Shown here piece by piece: positions 8,818 to 18,225 of a stretch of 64,000 nucleotides of DNA. Position 1 is the stretch's first letter; each line of letters starts with the position of its first letter. Source of the stretch: Pseudomonadota bacterium (GTDB taxonomy: Bacteria > Desulfobacterota > Desulfovibrionia > Desulfovibrionales > Desulfomicrobiaceae); NCBI GenBank assembly GCA_018902545.1, contig JAHIQM010000009.1:1-64000 (forward strand), written 5' to 3'. Below the pieces are notes generated by a model, which saw only the letters and a list, made by a program, of their open reading frames with translations, made no database searches and was not told the origin of the DNA. Made by a program: the position numbers and the translations under genes.

Positions 8818-10965
8818 TCACCCCGCCGAAGAGCGGGTCACTTCCTGAACAGCATCAAGCTTGCGCAGCTGTTCGATGATGCCGTAAAGTTGGGTCGTAG
8901 TCTTGACCTCGATGACAAAATCAAGCTCCGACATGCCGTCCACCCCCGAGGTGAACTGGCCGGAGTCGATATTGATCCCTTCCTTGGCCAGCAAACTGCT
9001 GACCATGCCCAGAACCCCGCGCTGATTCTTGCAGACCACCTTGATGCGCGCGGGCAGAGCCTTGGATTCCTCCTCCCCGCCCCAGCTCACGTCGAGCAGG
9101 CGCTCGATCTCCATATTGGCCACATTGGGACAGTCCTGGGTGTGCACTGTCACGCCCAGGCCCCGGCTGATGTAGCCGATGATGGGGTCGCCGGGCAGAG
9201 GGTTGCAGCACTGGGCGTAGCGGATGAGCACCCCGTCCACGCCCTTTATGCTGATGGAGTCAGGATCTTGCGGCTTGGTCTGGGCCGCGCCCGTACCGGC
9301 CACCTTGCGTTCCTCGTGCTTCTGCTCCTCCTTGGGCAGGAGTTTGCGGAGCACCTGGCGAGCAGTGATGCGGCCATGGCCCACGGCGGAGAAAAGGTCG
9401 TCGATCTGGCGGAAGGAAAATTCCTTGACCACGGGGTCGAAATCCCCGTTCTTGATGGCCTTGCCCACGTTTATGCCCATGCGCCGCCCTTCCTTTTCCA
9501 GAAGTTCCTTGGCCAGGGCCAGGCTGCGCGTGCGTTCCTCGGTGCCGATCCAGTGTTTGATGCGCGACCGGGCCTTGCCGGACTTGACGAACTGCAACCA
9601 GTCGCGACTGGGATTACGGGAGGCGTCGGTGATGATCTCCACCGTGTCGCCGTTCTTGAGCGCGGTATTGAGAGGAACTATGCGCCCGTTGACCTTGGCC
9701 CCGGCGCAGCGGTTCCCGACCTCCGTGTGGATGGTGTAGGCGAAATCCACGGGAGTCGCGCCCTCGGGCAGTTCCTTGACCTGGCCGCGCGGCGTGAAGA
9801 CGTAGACCTCGTCCTGGAACAGATCCATACTCAAGGTGGACATGAAGTCCCTGGAATCCTTCAGATCCCCCTGCCAGTCCAGAATCTGGCGCAGCCAGCT
9901 GAAACGGTCGCCCTCCTGAGCCTTCTTGCTGCCGTGCTCCTTGTAGGACCAGTGCGCGGCCACACCGTTCTCGGCCAGTTGATGCATCTCTTCCGTACGG
10001 ATCTGAATCTCTATGCGCTCGCCCTCGGGGCCGATGACCGTGGAGTGCAGACTCTGGTACATGTTGGCCTTGGGCATGGAGATGTAATCCTTGAACTTGC
10101 CCGGCACCGGCTTCCAGAGCGAGTGCACCAGTCCCAGCGCGGTATAGCATTCACGCAGATTGGTCACGATGACCCTGAAGGCGATCATGTCGAAGATCTG
10201 ATCCAGGGTCAGGCCGCGCTGCTTCATCTTGTGATAGATGGAATAGACGTGCTTGATGCGCCCCTTGACCCGGCCATGGATGTCGTTTTCGAGCAGCACG
10301 TCCTGAATCATGGTGCTGACCTTGTCGATGTAGGCCTGCCCCTGATCCTGGTAGCGGTTGATGCCCTCGGAAATCTGGGCGTACACGTCGGGCTTTAAAT
10401 ACTTGATCCCATAGTTCTCAAGCTGGACCTTCACGCGGTAAAGGCCCAGTCGATTGGCCAGAGGGGCGTAGATTCCGAGCGTCTCCTGGGCGATGGCGCG
10501 CTGCTTGTACTCCTTCTGAAACTCCAGGGTGGAGATGTTATGCAGCCGGTCGGCGAGCTTGACGAGGATGACCCGGATGTCATCGGCCATGGCCAGAATC
10601 ATCTTGCGGATGTTCTCGGCCTGAGCCTGCTCCTTGGACTCGAAATTCATCTTGCTGATCTTGGTCACGCCCTCGACGATGGCACCGACTTCCGGCCCGA
10701 ACAGTTCGATGATCTGCGGGACGGAGGCTTCGGTATCCTCCACCGTGTCATGCAGCAGCCCCGCCACGATGGTCGCCGCGTCCAGTCGCAGGTCAACGAG
10801 TATGTTGCTGACTTCCAGAGGGTGGGAGAGGTAGGGTTCGCCGGAAAGCCGAATCTGTCCGGCATGGGCGGCAGCGGAAAAGACATACGCCTTCTGGATC
10901 AACGCCACGTCCGTTGGAGGAAGATAGGTGGACGCCTGGTCCAGAATGTCTGTAATGCGAATCAT
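8818..10965 (-). CDS. Bifunctional (p)ppGpp synthetase/hydrolase (RelA/SpoT family)
   Basis: A 715-residue stringent-response enzyme. The N-terminal HD hydrolase domain is intact (HAGQIRLSGEPYLSHPLEV and GLLHDTVEDT), so hydrolysis is expected. It is followed by the synthetase domain (GRVKGRIKHVYSIYHKM to IEIQIRTEEMHQLAENGVAA), a TGS domain (VYVFTPRGQVKELPEGATP) and a C-terminal ACT domain (about 640-715). This is the single long Rel/SpoT type usual in deltaproteobacteria. The ATG at 10965 is preceded by AGGA at 6 bases and is preferred over an upstream frame start at 10998. It stands alone with its own terminator. Confidence 0.96.
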   Translation of the reverse strand: MIRITDILDQASTYLPPTDVALIQKAYVFSAAAHAGQIRLSGEPYLSHPLEVSNILVDLRLDAATIVAGLLHDTVEDTEASVPQIIELFGPEVGAIVEGVTKISKMNFESKEQAQAENIRKMILAMADDIRVILVKLADRLHNISTLEFQKEYKQRAIAQETLGIYAPLANRLGLYRVKVQLENYGIKYLKPDVYAQISEGINRYQDQGQAYIDKVSTMIQDVLLENDIHGRVKGRIKHVYSIYHKMKQRGLTLDQIFDMIAFRVIVTNLRECYTALGLVHSLWKPVPGKFKDYISMPKANMYQSLHSTVIGPEGERIEIQIRTEEMHQLAENGVAAHWSYKEHGSKKAQEGDRFSWLRQILDWQGDLKDSRDFMSTLSMDLFQDEVYVFTPRGQVKELPEGATPVDFAYTIHTEVGNRCAGAKVNGRIVPLNTALKNGDTVEIITDASRNPSRDWLQFVKSGKARSRIKHWIGTEERTRSLALAKELLEKEGRRMGINVGKAIKNGDFDPVVKEFSFRQIDDLFSAVGHGRITARQVLRKLLPKEEQKHEERKVAGTGAAQTKPQDPDSISIKGVDGVLIRYAQCCNPLPGDPIIGYISRGLGVTVHTQDCPNVANMEIERLLDVSWGGEEESKALPARIKVVCKNQRGVLGMVSSLLAKEGINIDSGQFTSGVDGMSELDFVIEVKTTTQLYGIIEQLRKLDAVQEVTRSSAG

Positions 10966-11460
10966 GTTTTTCCTGTAGCCCCGGGGGTATGGAACCAAAT
11001 CCAGCCTGAAATTGGCCTTCGGGCCTCAAAATGTCAACTTCTCTTTGGCAGGACCGCCGTTCATTCGTGAACGCCAAGCGACAAAAAAGCCCGCTCCCGG
11101 CCTTTGCTCGCCAGGCCGGGACCGTGAATACGCCGCGAAACTTCTCGCGCGCCAAACCCAACTTGGGTAGACATACACATGGATTATCCCATGATAATAT
11201 GTCATACATCTTCATCGGGAAAAGACCTCAATTCTGACTGATTTTGTCAAATTTCTCGCGACAACTGAATAAGTTAGAGGTGTTCTGGCAAATTTCAAAA
11301 AGATCATTCCCAAATTGACCCAGCTCTTGATTAAGAATTCTGATTTGTTTAAATGGTTCAATTGCGCCTCGCCGCACTACGCATCATAAGCGCTCCCGAG
11401 TGCAGGCAGAGCTCTGATCATTCCACCGCCAAGCGGTTTTTACGGAGATAACCCTAAAAA
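10966..11460. other. Divergent intergenic region between relA and the SNF2 helicase gene
   Basis: A 495-base gap with no gene I can support. Base composition falls toward AT between about 11160 and 11370. An imperfect inverted repeat lies at 11177-11202 (ACATGGATTATC and GATAATATGT). A possible plus-strand promoter is TTGATT at 11327-11332 with TTAAAT about 16 bases on, upstream of the helicase gene, but it is weak. The region probably contains the promoters of both divergent genes. Confidence 0.5.
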
Positions 11461-14400
11461 ATGTCCCATTCCGACGAAGCACGCATTCAACGCATCGTGC
11501 ACAATTTTCTGTCTGACAATATCCCGGAGCATATCCGCGACGGGGCGCAATACCTCATTGCCGACGGCGGTATACAGAAGATCGACATCCGCCGGGGAGA
11601 AGAAGCCTGGGACGTCGAAGGCCAGATCCAGGGTGACGATTTCCAGACCTACTCGTCGGAACTTGGCATCAACCTCGACCAGGGCAGCGTCCATTGCTAC
11701 TGCAACTGCGAGGATTCCTTTTCCGGCATCTGCCGTCATGTCGCAGCCACGGCGCTGGGCCTTCTCTCCAAGCTCGACGTCAAGCGTGAAGTGGAGTCAC
11801 AGCCCATCAAGTCCGAGTGGAAGCAGAGCTTCCGCTATTTCTTCTCCACCGCGCTTGAACCGGAACCAGGGCACCACTATTTCATCTACCGATTCTTCAC
11901 CGAGCCGGGCCGGTTGCAGATGGAGTTCTTTCGCGCGCGCCAGAACAAGTCCGGCCTGTCCACGGTCCAGAATCCCGTGACCCTGGAGCAGATCATCCGC
12001 AACCCGGACTGGTGTGAAATCTCACCGGAACTGCCCAAGGTCTGTGAGCAGATCGGACAGTACCTGGACTATTACGGACACCGGGTGGAGATCCCCTTCG
12101 GCCTCATGACCTGGTTCTTCTGGGCCATCAAGAACGAGTACTACAAGCTCTGGGAAGAGACTGAGCAGCCCGTGCGCATCGAGAGCACGCCCATGCGCCT
12201 GCAGCTGCGGCCCAAGTTCACGGACGAGGGACTGTCGTTTGACGTCATGCTTGGTCGCGAGGGCAAGGTGCCCTTCTCCATTTTGAACCAGAACGTGTCC
12301 TTCTACGGACACCTGCCCCTGTGGGTCTGCCTCAAGCACAGCTTCTACCCCGTGCAGACGGGCCTGCGCCCGACGCTGATCCAGGAGCTCGTGGGCTCGC
12401 CGCCCATCATCCCGCACGCCGACATCTCCGAATTTCTGGACCGCGTCTGGACCCAGATCCCGGCCTCGGACCTGCACGGTCAGGACGAATTTCTGGAGCG
12501 CATGCAGCCCATCTTCGTTCCCGCGAACTACAATCCCAAGCTCTTCCTCAACGAAGAAGGCAGCCTGCTGACGCTTGAGATCCAGAACATTTACGAGACC
12601 GAGCACGGCGACATTTCTCTGCCCGGCCCCAACCAGGACCTGCAGACCGGCAGCTACCAGTTCGAGGGCAAGTCATTCCTCATCCGCCGCGACCAAGAGG
12701 AAGAGGAAGCGCTCCTGACCACGCTCATGGACATGAACTTCCAGCCCAGGAGCAGCGCCATCTGGTTCTTGGAACCCGAAGAGGCCATCACCTTCCTGCT
12801 CGACGCCTACCCCAAGCTGGTGGAGGCCTACCGCGTCTACGGCGAAAAGGATCTGGCCCGCTACAAGGTCCGCCTGACCCCGCCCAACGTCGTGGCCACG
12901 GTGGAGACACAGGAAGAGGACAAGTGGTTCAACCTGGAGATAAGCGTCGAGTACGACGACATCTCCGTGCCCATAGACAAGATCTGGAAAGCCTGGACCC
13001 AGGGCAAGCGCTATGTGCAACTCAAAGACGGCTCCTATACCAGCCTGCCCGAAGCCTGGCTCGAAAAGCTCGGCCACAAGCTCATCGCCCTTGGCCTTGA
13101 TCCGGAAAAGCCGCCCAAGAAGCGCTTCGAGAATTTCGAGGCCCCGGTCCTGGACAAGATCCTCGAAGACATCCCCGAGACCACGTCCGACGGATTCTGG
13201 GACACCCTGCGCGACAAGATCAACGACTTTCAGGAGATCAAGCAGGTCGAAAAACCCAAGGGCCTGGACGCAACCCTGCGCCCCTATCAGTTGCAGGGCG
13301 TGAGCTATCTCAACTTCCTGCGCGAATACCACTTTGGTGGCATCCTGGCCGACGAGATGGGCCTGGGCAAGACCATCCAGACCCTGACCTTTTTGCAGTA
13401 CATGAAGGAACATGGGCACAAAGGCCCCAACCTCATCATCGTGCCCACCTCGGTCCTGCCCAACTGGGAACGCGAGGCCCAGAAATTCGTGCCGGACATG
13501 AAGCGCCTGGTCATCTACGGAGCACGGCGCGAGAACCTGTTCAAAAAGATCGAGGACTCGGAACTCATCATCACCACCTATGCGCTCCTGCGCCGCGATC
13601 TGGACGAGCTTCTCAAATTCGAGTTCAACGCCGTCATTCTGGACGAAGCCCAGAACATCAAGAACCCGAACACCATAACGGCCCGCAGCGTCCGCAAGAT
13701 GCAGGCCCGCTTCCGCCTGTGCCTGTCGGGCACGCCCATCGAGAACACGCTCCTTGAGCTGTGGTCCCTGTTCGAGTTTCTCATGCCTGGTTTCCTGGGC
13801 TCCCAGGCTTCCTTCCAGAAGGGCTTCGTCAAACCCATCAAGGACGGCGACGAAGACAGCCTGGGCTACCTCAAAGCGCGCGTCAAACCGTTCATCCTGC
13901 GCCGCACCAAGAACGAAGTGGCCAAGGACCTGCCGCCCAAGGTCGAGAACATCTACTACTCCGCCCTGCTCGACGAGCAGCGTGACCTCTACTCCGCTCT
14001 GGCCAAGAAGCTCAGAGAACAGGTCCTGCAGGACGTTGACGAGAGGGGTATCGGTCAAAGCCAGATCTCCATCCTCGACGCGCTTTTAAAGCTGCGCCAG
14101 ATCTGTTGCCACCCCAGGCTGTTAAAGCTCGACATGCCCGGCTTCAACGCCAACCTGCCCTCGGGCAAGTTCGAGGCCTTCAAGGACCTTGTGACCTCCA
14201 TCATCGATGACGGCCACAAGGTGCTCGTCTTCTCGCAGTTCGTGCAGATGCTGCATATCATCCGCAATTGGCTGCACTTGGTGGAGATTCCCTTCTGCTA
14301 TCTCGACGGCACCTCGAAAGACCGCTTCGATCAGGTCGACAAGTTCAATAACACGCCCGAGATCCCCATCTTCCTCATTTCGCTCAAGGCGGGCGGAACG

Positions 14401-14667
14401 GGCCTGAACCTGACCTCTGCCGATTACGTCATCCACTACGACCCATGGTGGAACCCGGCCGTGGAGGACCAGGCCACGGACCGCACGCACCGTATCGGCC
14501 AGACCCGTCAGGTCTTTGCCTACAAGATGATCTGCGAGAACACGGTCGAGGAAAAGATTTTGAAACTTCAGGAGTCCAAGAAAGGCATCGCCGATTCCAT
14601 CATCCCCGGCCAGTCGGCCTGGAAGAGTCTGACACGCTCGGATCTGGAAATGCTCTTCGAAATCTAG
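11461..14667 (+). CDS. SWIM zinc-finger SNF2-family helicase/ATPase
   Basis: A 1068-residue protein. The N-terminal SWIM motif is CxCx7CxH (Cys81, Cys83, Cys91, His93), a DNA- or protein-binding zinc site. A long middle region follows, and from about residue 605 there is a complete SNF2 motor: RPYQLQGVSYL, Walker A ADEMGLGKT (about 638), LDEAQNIKN as the DEAQ box, LSGTPIENTL, and the C-terminal lobe with SLKAGGTGLNLTSAD and DRTHRIGQTRQV. Such proteins translocate on double-stranded DNA or remodel DNA-bound RNA polymerase (RapA/HepA kin). It stands alone, with no restriction or defence partners. The GGAG upstream is 13 bases away, so the site is weak. Confidence 0.92.
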   Translation: MSHSDEARIQRIVHNFLSDNIPEHIRDGAQYLIADGGIQKIDIRRGEEAWDVEGQIQGDDFQTYSSELGINLDQGSVHCYCNCEDSFSGICRHVAATALGLLSKLDVKREVESQPIKSEWKQSFRYFFSTALEPEPGHHYFIYRFFTEPGRLQMEFFRARQNKSGLSTVQNPVTLEQIIRNPDWCEISPELPKVCEQIGQYLDYYGHRVEIPFGLMTWFFWAIKNEYYKLWEETEQPVRIESTPMRLQLRPKFTDEGLSFDVMLGREGKVPFSILNQNVSFYGHLPLWVCLKHSFYPVQTGLRPTLIQELVGSPPIIPHADISEFLDRVWTQIPASDLHGQDEFLERMQPIFVPANYNPKLFLNEEGSLLTLEIQNIYETEHGDISLPGPNQDLQTGSYQFEGKSFLIRRDQEEEEALLTTLMDMNFQPRSSAIWFLEPEEAITFLLDAYPKLVEAYRVYGEKDLARYKVRLTPPNVVATVETQEEDKWFNLEISVEYDDISVPIDKIWKAWTQGKRYVQLKDGSYTSLPEAWLEKLGHKLIALGLDPEKPPKKRFENFEAPVLDKILEDIPETTSDGFWDTLRDKINDFQEIKQVEKPKGLDATLRPYQLQGVSYLNFLREYHFGGILADEMGLGKTIQTLTFLQYMKEHGHKGPNLIIVPTSVLPNWEREAQKFVPDMKRLVIYGARRENLFKKIEDSELIITTYALLRRDLDELLKFEFNAVILDEAQNIKNPNTITARSVRKMQARFRLCLSGTPIENTLLELWSLFEFLMPGFLGSQASFQKGFVKPIKDGDEDSLGYLKARVKPFILRRTKNEVAKDLPPKVENIYYSALLDEQRDLYSALAKKLREQVLQDVDERGIGQSQISILDALLKLRQICCHPRLLKLDMPGFNANLPSGKFEAFKDLVTSIIDDGHKVLVFSQFVQMLHIIRNWLHLVEIPFCYLDGTSKDRFDQVDKFNNTPEIPIFLISLKAGGTGLNLTSADYVIHYDPWWNPAVEDQATDRTHRIGQTRQVFAYKMICENTVEEKILKLQESKKGIADSIIPGQSAWKSLTRSDLEMLFEI

Positions 14668-14668
14668 A

Positions 14669-14704
14669 CAACTCGCGGGGAAAGGCAACTTTCCCCGCTA
14701 GTTG
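14669..14704 (+). terminator. Hairpin terminator after the SNF2 gene
   Basis: CAACTCGCGGGGAAAG (14669-14684) pairs with CTTTCCCCGCTAGTTG (14689-14704), 15 of 16 positions, around a 4-base GCAA loop. It lies directly after the helicase stop. The right arm ends 12 bases before the next gene's ATG and no T-run follows, so partial read-through is likely. Confidence 0.65.
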
Positions 14705-14716
14705 GACAAGGTCCTC

Positions 14717-15094
14717 ATGGCCTACCACCTGGCCGCCAGCGCGGTTCTTCTCCTGCATCTGCTTTTTATCTGTCTGGTCATGCTCGGCGGCCTGCTCGTG
14801 TTGCGCTGGCCGCGCTTCGCCATGGTCCATGTGCCGGCCGCCATATGGGGCATGTTGGTGGAGGCCATGGGCTGGTATTGCCCGCTGACGGACCTCGAGA
14901 ATGCCCTGCTCGCCCTGGCCGGGCAGGCTGGGTACGCGGGAGGCTTCATAGAGCGCTACCTGCTTGCGGTGATCTATCCTGAAGGCCTGACCCGCGAAAC
15001 GCAGATCTGGCTTGCGGGTGTGGTCGTTGTTGTCAACGCGGCAATATACGGCTGGGTATTGAAAAAAAGGTGGAAGCGAAAAGAGAATGATTGA
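14717..15094 (+). CDS. DUF2784 family membrane protein
   Basis: A 125-residue inner-membrane protein with three or four hydrophobic helices. The signature blocks LLHLLFICLVMLGGLLVLRW, HVPAAIWGMLVEAMGW, CPLTDLEN and GGFIERYLLAVIYPEGLTRE match DUF2784 closely across the full length. The ATG at 14717 is preferred, with AAGG upstream, over a TTG at 14702 inside the terminator arm. Function of the family is unknown. It ends 6 bases from the convergent NlpC/P60 gene. Confidence 0.88.
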   Translation: MAYHLAASAVLLLHLLFICLVMLGGLLVLRWPRFAMVHVPAAIWGMLVEAMGWYCPLTDLENALLALAGQAGYAGGFIERYLLAVIYPEGLTRETQIWLAGVVVVVNAAIYGWVLKKRWKRKEND

Positions 15095-15100
15095 AAACGA

Positions 15101-15586
15101 TCAGGAGAGAACGCGCTGCACGCGCTTGAGTCTGGGCGACCAGTAGCCGTCAAGGGTGGACAGGATCACGCCCTGGCTCGCCGAAGCATGCATGAACGTC
15201 CTGTCGGACACGACCACGCCGATGTGGTCGCCCCTCTTGTCCAGAAAATACAGCAGGTCTCCGGGCCGGATATCCCGGCTATCAACCGGTTGGCCCACCC
15301 GGCTTTGCGCACGGGAAGTCCGGGGCAGGTCCACCTGAAAGGCTTCCCGGAAAACGACCTGCACCAACCCCGAACAATCCACCCCCTTCCGATCCGTTCC
15401 ACCGACGCGATGGCGCACTCCTTTCCAGGCCCGGAACTGGGACAACAGAATTTCTGAAACCGAAGATTCAATGGTGGAGCTTTGCGGAGGCGAAGTTGTG
15501 GGAGACTGGATCACGACCTTGGGTGCGCAGCCGACACCAAGGAAGAGCAGGCACGCAAAAGCCAGAACGGACAGATTCATGGCCAT
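15101..15586 (-). CDS. NlpC/P60 family lipoprotein (downstream paralogue)
   Basis: A lipoprotein of about 161 residues and putative cell-wall peptidase. The lipobox is LGVGC after a short hydrophobic segment. The NlpC/P60 domain has catalytic Cys in DCSGLVQ, His in GDHIGVVV and a downstream HAS motif. It is clearly a paralogue of the adjacent upstream gene (shared GGTD, GVDCSGLVQ, LPRTSR, PGDL and W(S/K)PRLKRV blocks). The start is uncertain: an ATG at 15622 is also possible, but neither has a strong ribosome site; 15586 gives a classical lipoprotein signal. Confidence 0.85.
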   Translation of the reverse strand: MAMNLSVLAFACLLFLGVGCAPKVVIQSPTTSPPQSSTIESSVSEILLSQFRAWKGVRHRVGGTDRKGVDCSGLVQVVFREAFQVDLPRTSRAQSRVGQPVDSRDIRPGDLLYFLDKRGDHIGVVVSDRTFMHASASQGVILSTLDGYWSPRLKRVQRVLS

Positions 15587-15677
15587 CCGGCCTGGCTGTT
15601 CAGTATTTTCGCGGACACTCATAGTTGCGATTTCGCGCGGATCGTGCGCCGAAGCCCGAAGGCCAAGGCTTACGGTC

Positions 15678-16400
15678 TCAGCCACCGTTCGGGCGGGGCA
15701 CCACGATCTCGGTTTCGTCCAGAATGCGACGCACACGCTTCAGGCGCGGTTTCCAGTACTTGTCGAACTTGGACAGGATTACGCCCTTTTTGCGCGAAGC
15801 GTGCAGAAATTCATACTCGTTCACGGCCACGCCAACATGATTGCGGCCGCGATCGATGAAATACACCAGGTCGCCGGGCTGGATATCGCTCTGCTTCACG
15901 GCCTCGCCGAGATTGGCCTGTTCCCGGGACGTGCGGGGCAATTCCACCTCGAACGCGTCACGGAAGATCGCCTGCACCAGCCCCGAGCAATCGACTCCGC
16001 GATAGTCAGTGCCGCCAGTGCGATAGCGCACGCCATGCCAATCTTCATATTGGGCCAGAACTATGTCCTTGATGGAAGGAACCGGCTCGATGTCATCCAG
16101 CCCCTCGGAAAGCGAAGTGTCCTGGCCGTGCTCAAGGGTGGATGTTGTGAAATAATCATTGTCGCGGGTCAGCAGAGAGGAATAGTCGAATTCGCGATGC
16201 CGCAGGGTCTGCGTCTCGCAAGCCTGCCGCTCTTCGGGCTGAACTGCGGTTTCCTGCACGGCAGCCGGAAGAGCGGAAGAGGTTTCCACGCGCTTGGACG
16301 AGCATCCACCCATGGAAAACAGAACACAAAAAATTATGACGTATCGCAGCTGTCCTGAAAACTTTCGTCGAGGGCCTTGCCCACTCTGCGGAAAATCCAT
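15678..16400 (-). CDS. NlpC/P60 family lipoprotein (upstream paralogue)
   Basis: A 240-residue lipoprotein with lipobox SMGGC near residue 33, an extended linker of about 90 residues, then the NlpC/P60 domain (Cys in GVDCSGLVQ, His in RNHVGVAV, HAS further on). These enzymes usually cleave peptide bonds in peptidoglycan stems. AGGAGG lies 8 bases before the ATG, settling the start at 16400. It is followed by a shorter paralogue in the same direction, probably from a tandem duplication. The linker is absent from the second copy, so the two may reach different layers of the wall. Confidence 0.92.
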   Translation of the reverse strand: MDFPQSGQGPRRKFSGQLRYVIIFCVLFSMGGCSSKRVETSSALPAAVQETAVQPEERQACETQTLRHREFDYSSLLTRDNDYFTTSTLEHGQDTSLSEGLDDIEPVPSIKDIVLAQYEDWHGVRYRTGGTDYRGVDCSGLVQAIFRDAFEVELPRTSREQANLGEAVKQSDIQPGDLVYFIDRGRNHVGVAVNEYEFLHASRKKGVILSKFDKYWKPRLKRVRRILDETEIVVPRPNGG

Positions 16401-16568
16401 ACTTTTTCCTCCTGTGCCTGTTTTTTCAGCGCCACCTCTACACCAAAAATTACCCTGCGTCAAAACGCGTGTCGCCGGGATTCCTCGCCGGCTCCAATAC
16501 GCCGGCGCTCCCGCAAACAATCGTCAGGCCGGACCGAAAAAAGACGCTACAAAACAAGGAGATAGGTC

Positions 16569-17015
16569 ATGAAATACTCAACAGCCCGCCAGGGCCGCAT
16601 TTTCGTCATCCGCCTCGAAGATGGGGACATCGTGCACGAAGAGATCGAACGTCTGGCGCTGGAGGAAAAAGTCAGGGCGGGGTTTCTGGTCATTCTCGGC
16701 GGTGCGGACAGCGGAAGCTCACTGGTGGTCGGCCCCGAAAAAAGCCGGGGCGTCTCACCTGCCACGCCCATGATGCATGTCCTGGATGACACCCATGAAG
16801 TGGCGGGAACCGGGACGATCTTTCCGGATGACACGGGCCGCCCGGTGCTGCACATGCACATGGCCTGTGGCCGCAAAACTGACACTGTGACCGGCTGCAT
16901 CAGGGGCGGGGTCAAGGTCTGGCACGTCATGGAGGCCGTGCTGGTCGAACTGCTCGACACAGCCGCCGTAAGGGTTCTCGACCCCGCGACCGGCTTCAAG
17001 CTTCTGCGGCCCTGA
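16569..17015 (+). CDS. PPC domain protein (DUF296), putative DNA-binding
   Basis: A 148-residue protein covering a single plants-and-prokaryotes conserved (PPC, DUF296) domain. Diagnostic blocks are RIFVIRLEDGDIV near the start, AGFLVILGGADSG, and HMHMACGRKTDTVTGCIRGG with the conserved histidines that form a metal site in bacterial homologues. Bacterial members form trimers, and their function is unproven. AAGGAG lies 8 bases before the ATG. It is divergent from the NlpC/P60 pair and convergent with alr. Confidence 0.88.
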   Translation: MKYSTARQGRIFVIRLEDGDIVHEEIERLALEEKVRAGFLVILGGADSGSSLVVGPEKSRGVSPATPMMHVLDDTHEVAGTGTIFPDDTGRPVLHMHMACGRKTDTVTGCIRGGVKVWHVMEAVLVELLDTAAVRVLDPATGFKLLRP

Positions 17016-17076
17016 TCCACGGCAGCCCGGAAGCCGGATTCACGCCAAACCAGGGAACCGATGTAGCAGCCTCGGC

Positions 17077-18201
17077 TCAATCGACGTATGTGCGCGGGTT
17101 TTGCCCGAGAAGGCAGAACACCTCGTAGGTGATGGTCCCCCACCAGGCGGCGAGTTCATCGGCGCTGATGGATTGGGGGCCCGCGCCGCCAAGCAGGAAT
17201 ACCTCGTCTCCCACCGCCGCCTCCGGCACGCCGGTCAGGTCCACGGCCGTGAGCTGCATGCATACCCGGCCAAGCACCGGCACGCGCCGGCCATGAAGAA
17301 GCATTTGCGCCTTGGCCGAAAGCCCGCGCGAATAGTTGTCCGCATACCCGACAGCGACGATCCCGACGCGCATCCCGGCGGGGGCGGTGAAGGTGCGCCC
17401 GTAGCTGACACTCTGCCCGGCCGCGATGGTCCGCACCTGCACCAGCCTGCTCGAAACCTGCATGGCCTGCCGCAAACCACGCCCTTTTTCTTCCCAGGCT
17501 GTGCCAAAAAAGGGATTGCCGCCGTAGAGGGCGATGCCCGGGCGCTGCAGGTCGTGATGCAGCCCGGGGTGGCCGAAGATGGCTCCGGAGTTGGCCAGGC
17601 TGGCCCGCACGTCCAGCCCCCGTGCGTGCAGGGTGCCCACGATGCGCTCAAATTTTTCTCCCTGCTCGCGTGCATATCCGGCCTGCTCCGGATCATCGGC
17701 CGTGGCCAGGTGGGAACAGACCATCGTCGCCCGGACATGCTCCAGCCCGTCCAGGGTGTCGGCCACCCCGGCCGCTTCGACCGCGTCAAACCCCAGGCGA
17801 GCCATGCCCGTGTCGAACTTGAGGGCGACCCGGACCGTAGTCCCGACCCGGCCCGCCGCCTCTTCGAGGAGGAGGAGTTGCTCGGTGCTGCCCACGAAGG
17901 CCACGATGTCGCGCTCGCACACGCACTCATAATCCGCTGCATCAAGGGGCCCGAGCAGGGAGATGACCTCGGCCTCGGGCACGGTGTCCTTCAGGACCGC
18001 GGCCTCCCCGACGGTCCCGGCAGCCAGGGTCCGCGCTCCGGCCTCGAAAAGGGCCCGGGCCACCTGAGGAAGCCCGTGCCCATAGGCATCGGACTTGATG
18101 ATCGGCGCAGGATTGGCGGCTCGCGCGCGGATCAGCCTGAAATTATCGACCAACGCGTGCAGGCGAATGCCTGCACGCACGTGATTGTACCAGATGCTCA
18201 T
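17077..18201 (-). CDS. alr: Alanine racemase
   Basis: A 374-residue PLP enzyme making D-alanine for peptidoglycan. The PLP lysine is in PIIKSDAYGHG (about residue 36), and the second catalytic residue is probably the Tyr in VSYGRTF. The blocks ALKFDTGMARLGF and GYADNYSRGL and the C-terminal GRVCMQLTAVDLT are typical, as is length. AAGGAG lies 5 bases before the ATG. It is the last gene of a minus-strand run Hsp20-HtrA-alr, 24 bases after the HtrA stop, so the three may be co-transcribed and linked to envelope upkeep. Confidence 0.97.
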   Translation of the reverse strand: MSIWYNHVRAGIRLHALVDNFRLIRARAANPAPIIKSDAYGHGLPQVARALFEAGARTLAAGTVGEAAVLKDTVPEAEVISLLGPLDAADYECVCERDIVAFVGSTEQLLLLEEAAGRVGTTVRVALKFDTGMARLGFDAVEAAGVADTLDGLEHVRATMVCSHLATADDPEQAGYAREQGEKFERIVGTLHARGLDVRASLANSGAIFGHPGLHHDLQRPGIALYGGNPFFGTAWEEKGRGLRQAMQVSSRLVQVRTIAAGQSVSYGRTFTAPAGMRVGIVAVGYADNYSRGLSAKAQMLLHGRRVPVLGRVCMQLTAVDLTGVPEAAVGDEVFLLGGAGPQSISADELAAWWGTITYEVFCLLGQNPRTYVD

Positions 18202-18225
18202 GAAATCTCCTTGAGGATAGCCGCT

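Noticed and set aside
8890-10398. Long plus-strand frame opposite relA
   Set aside because: Antisense shadow; relA on the other strand has all expected catalytic domains.
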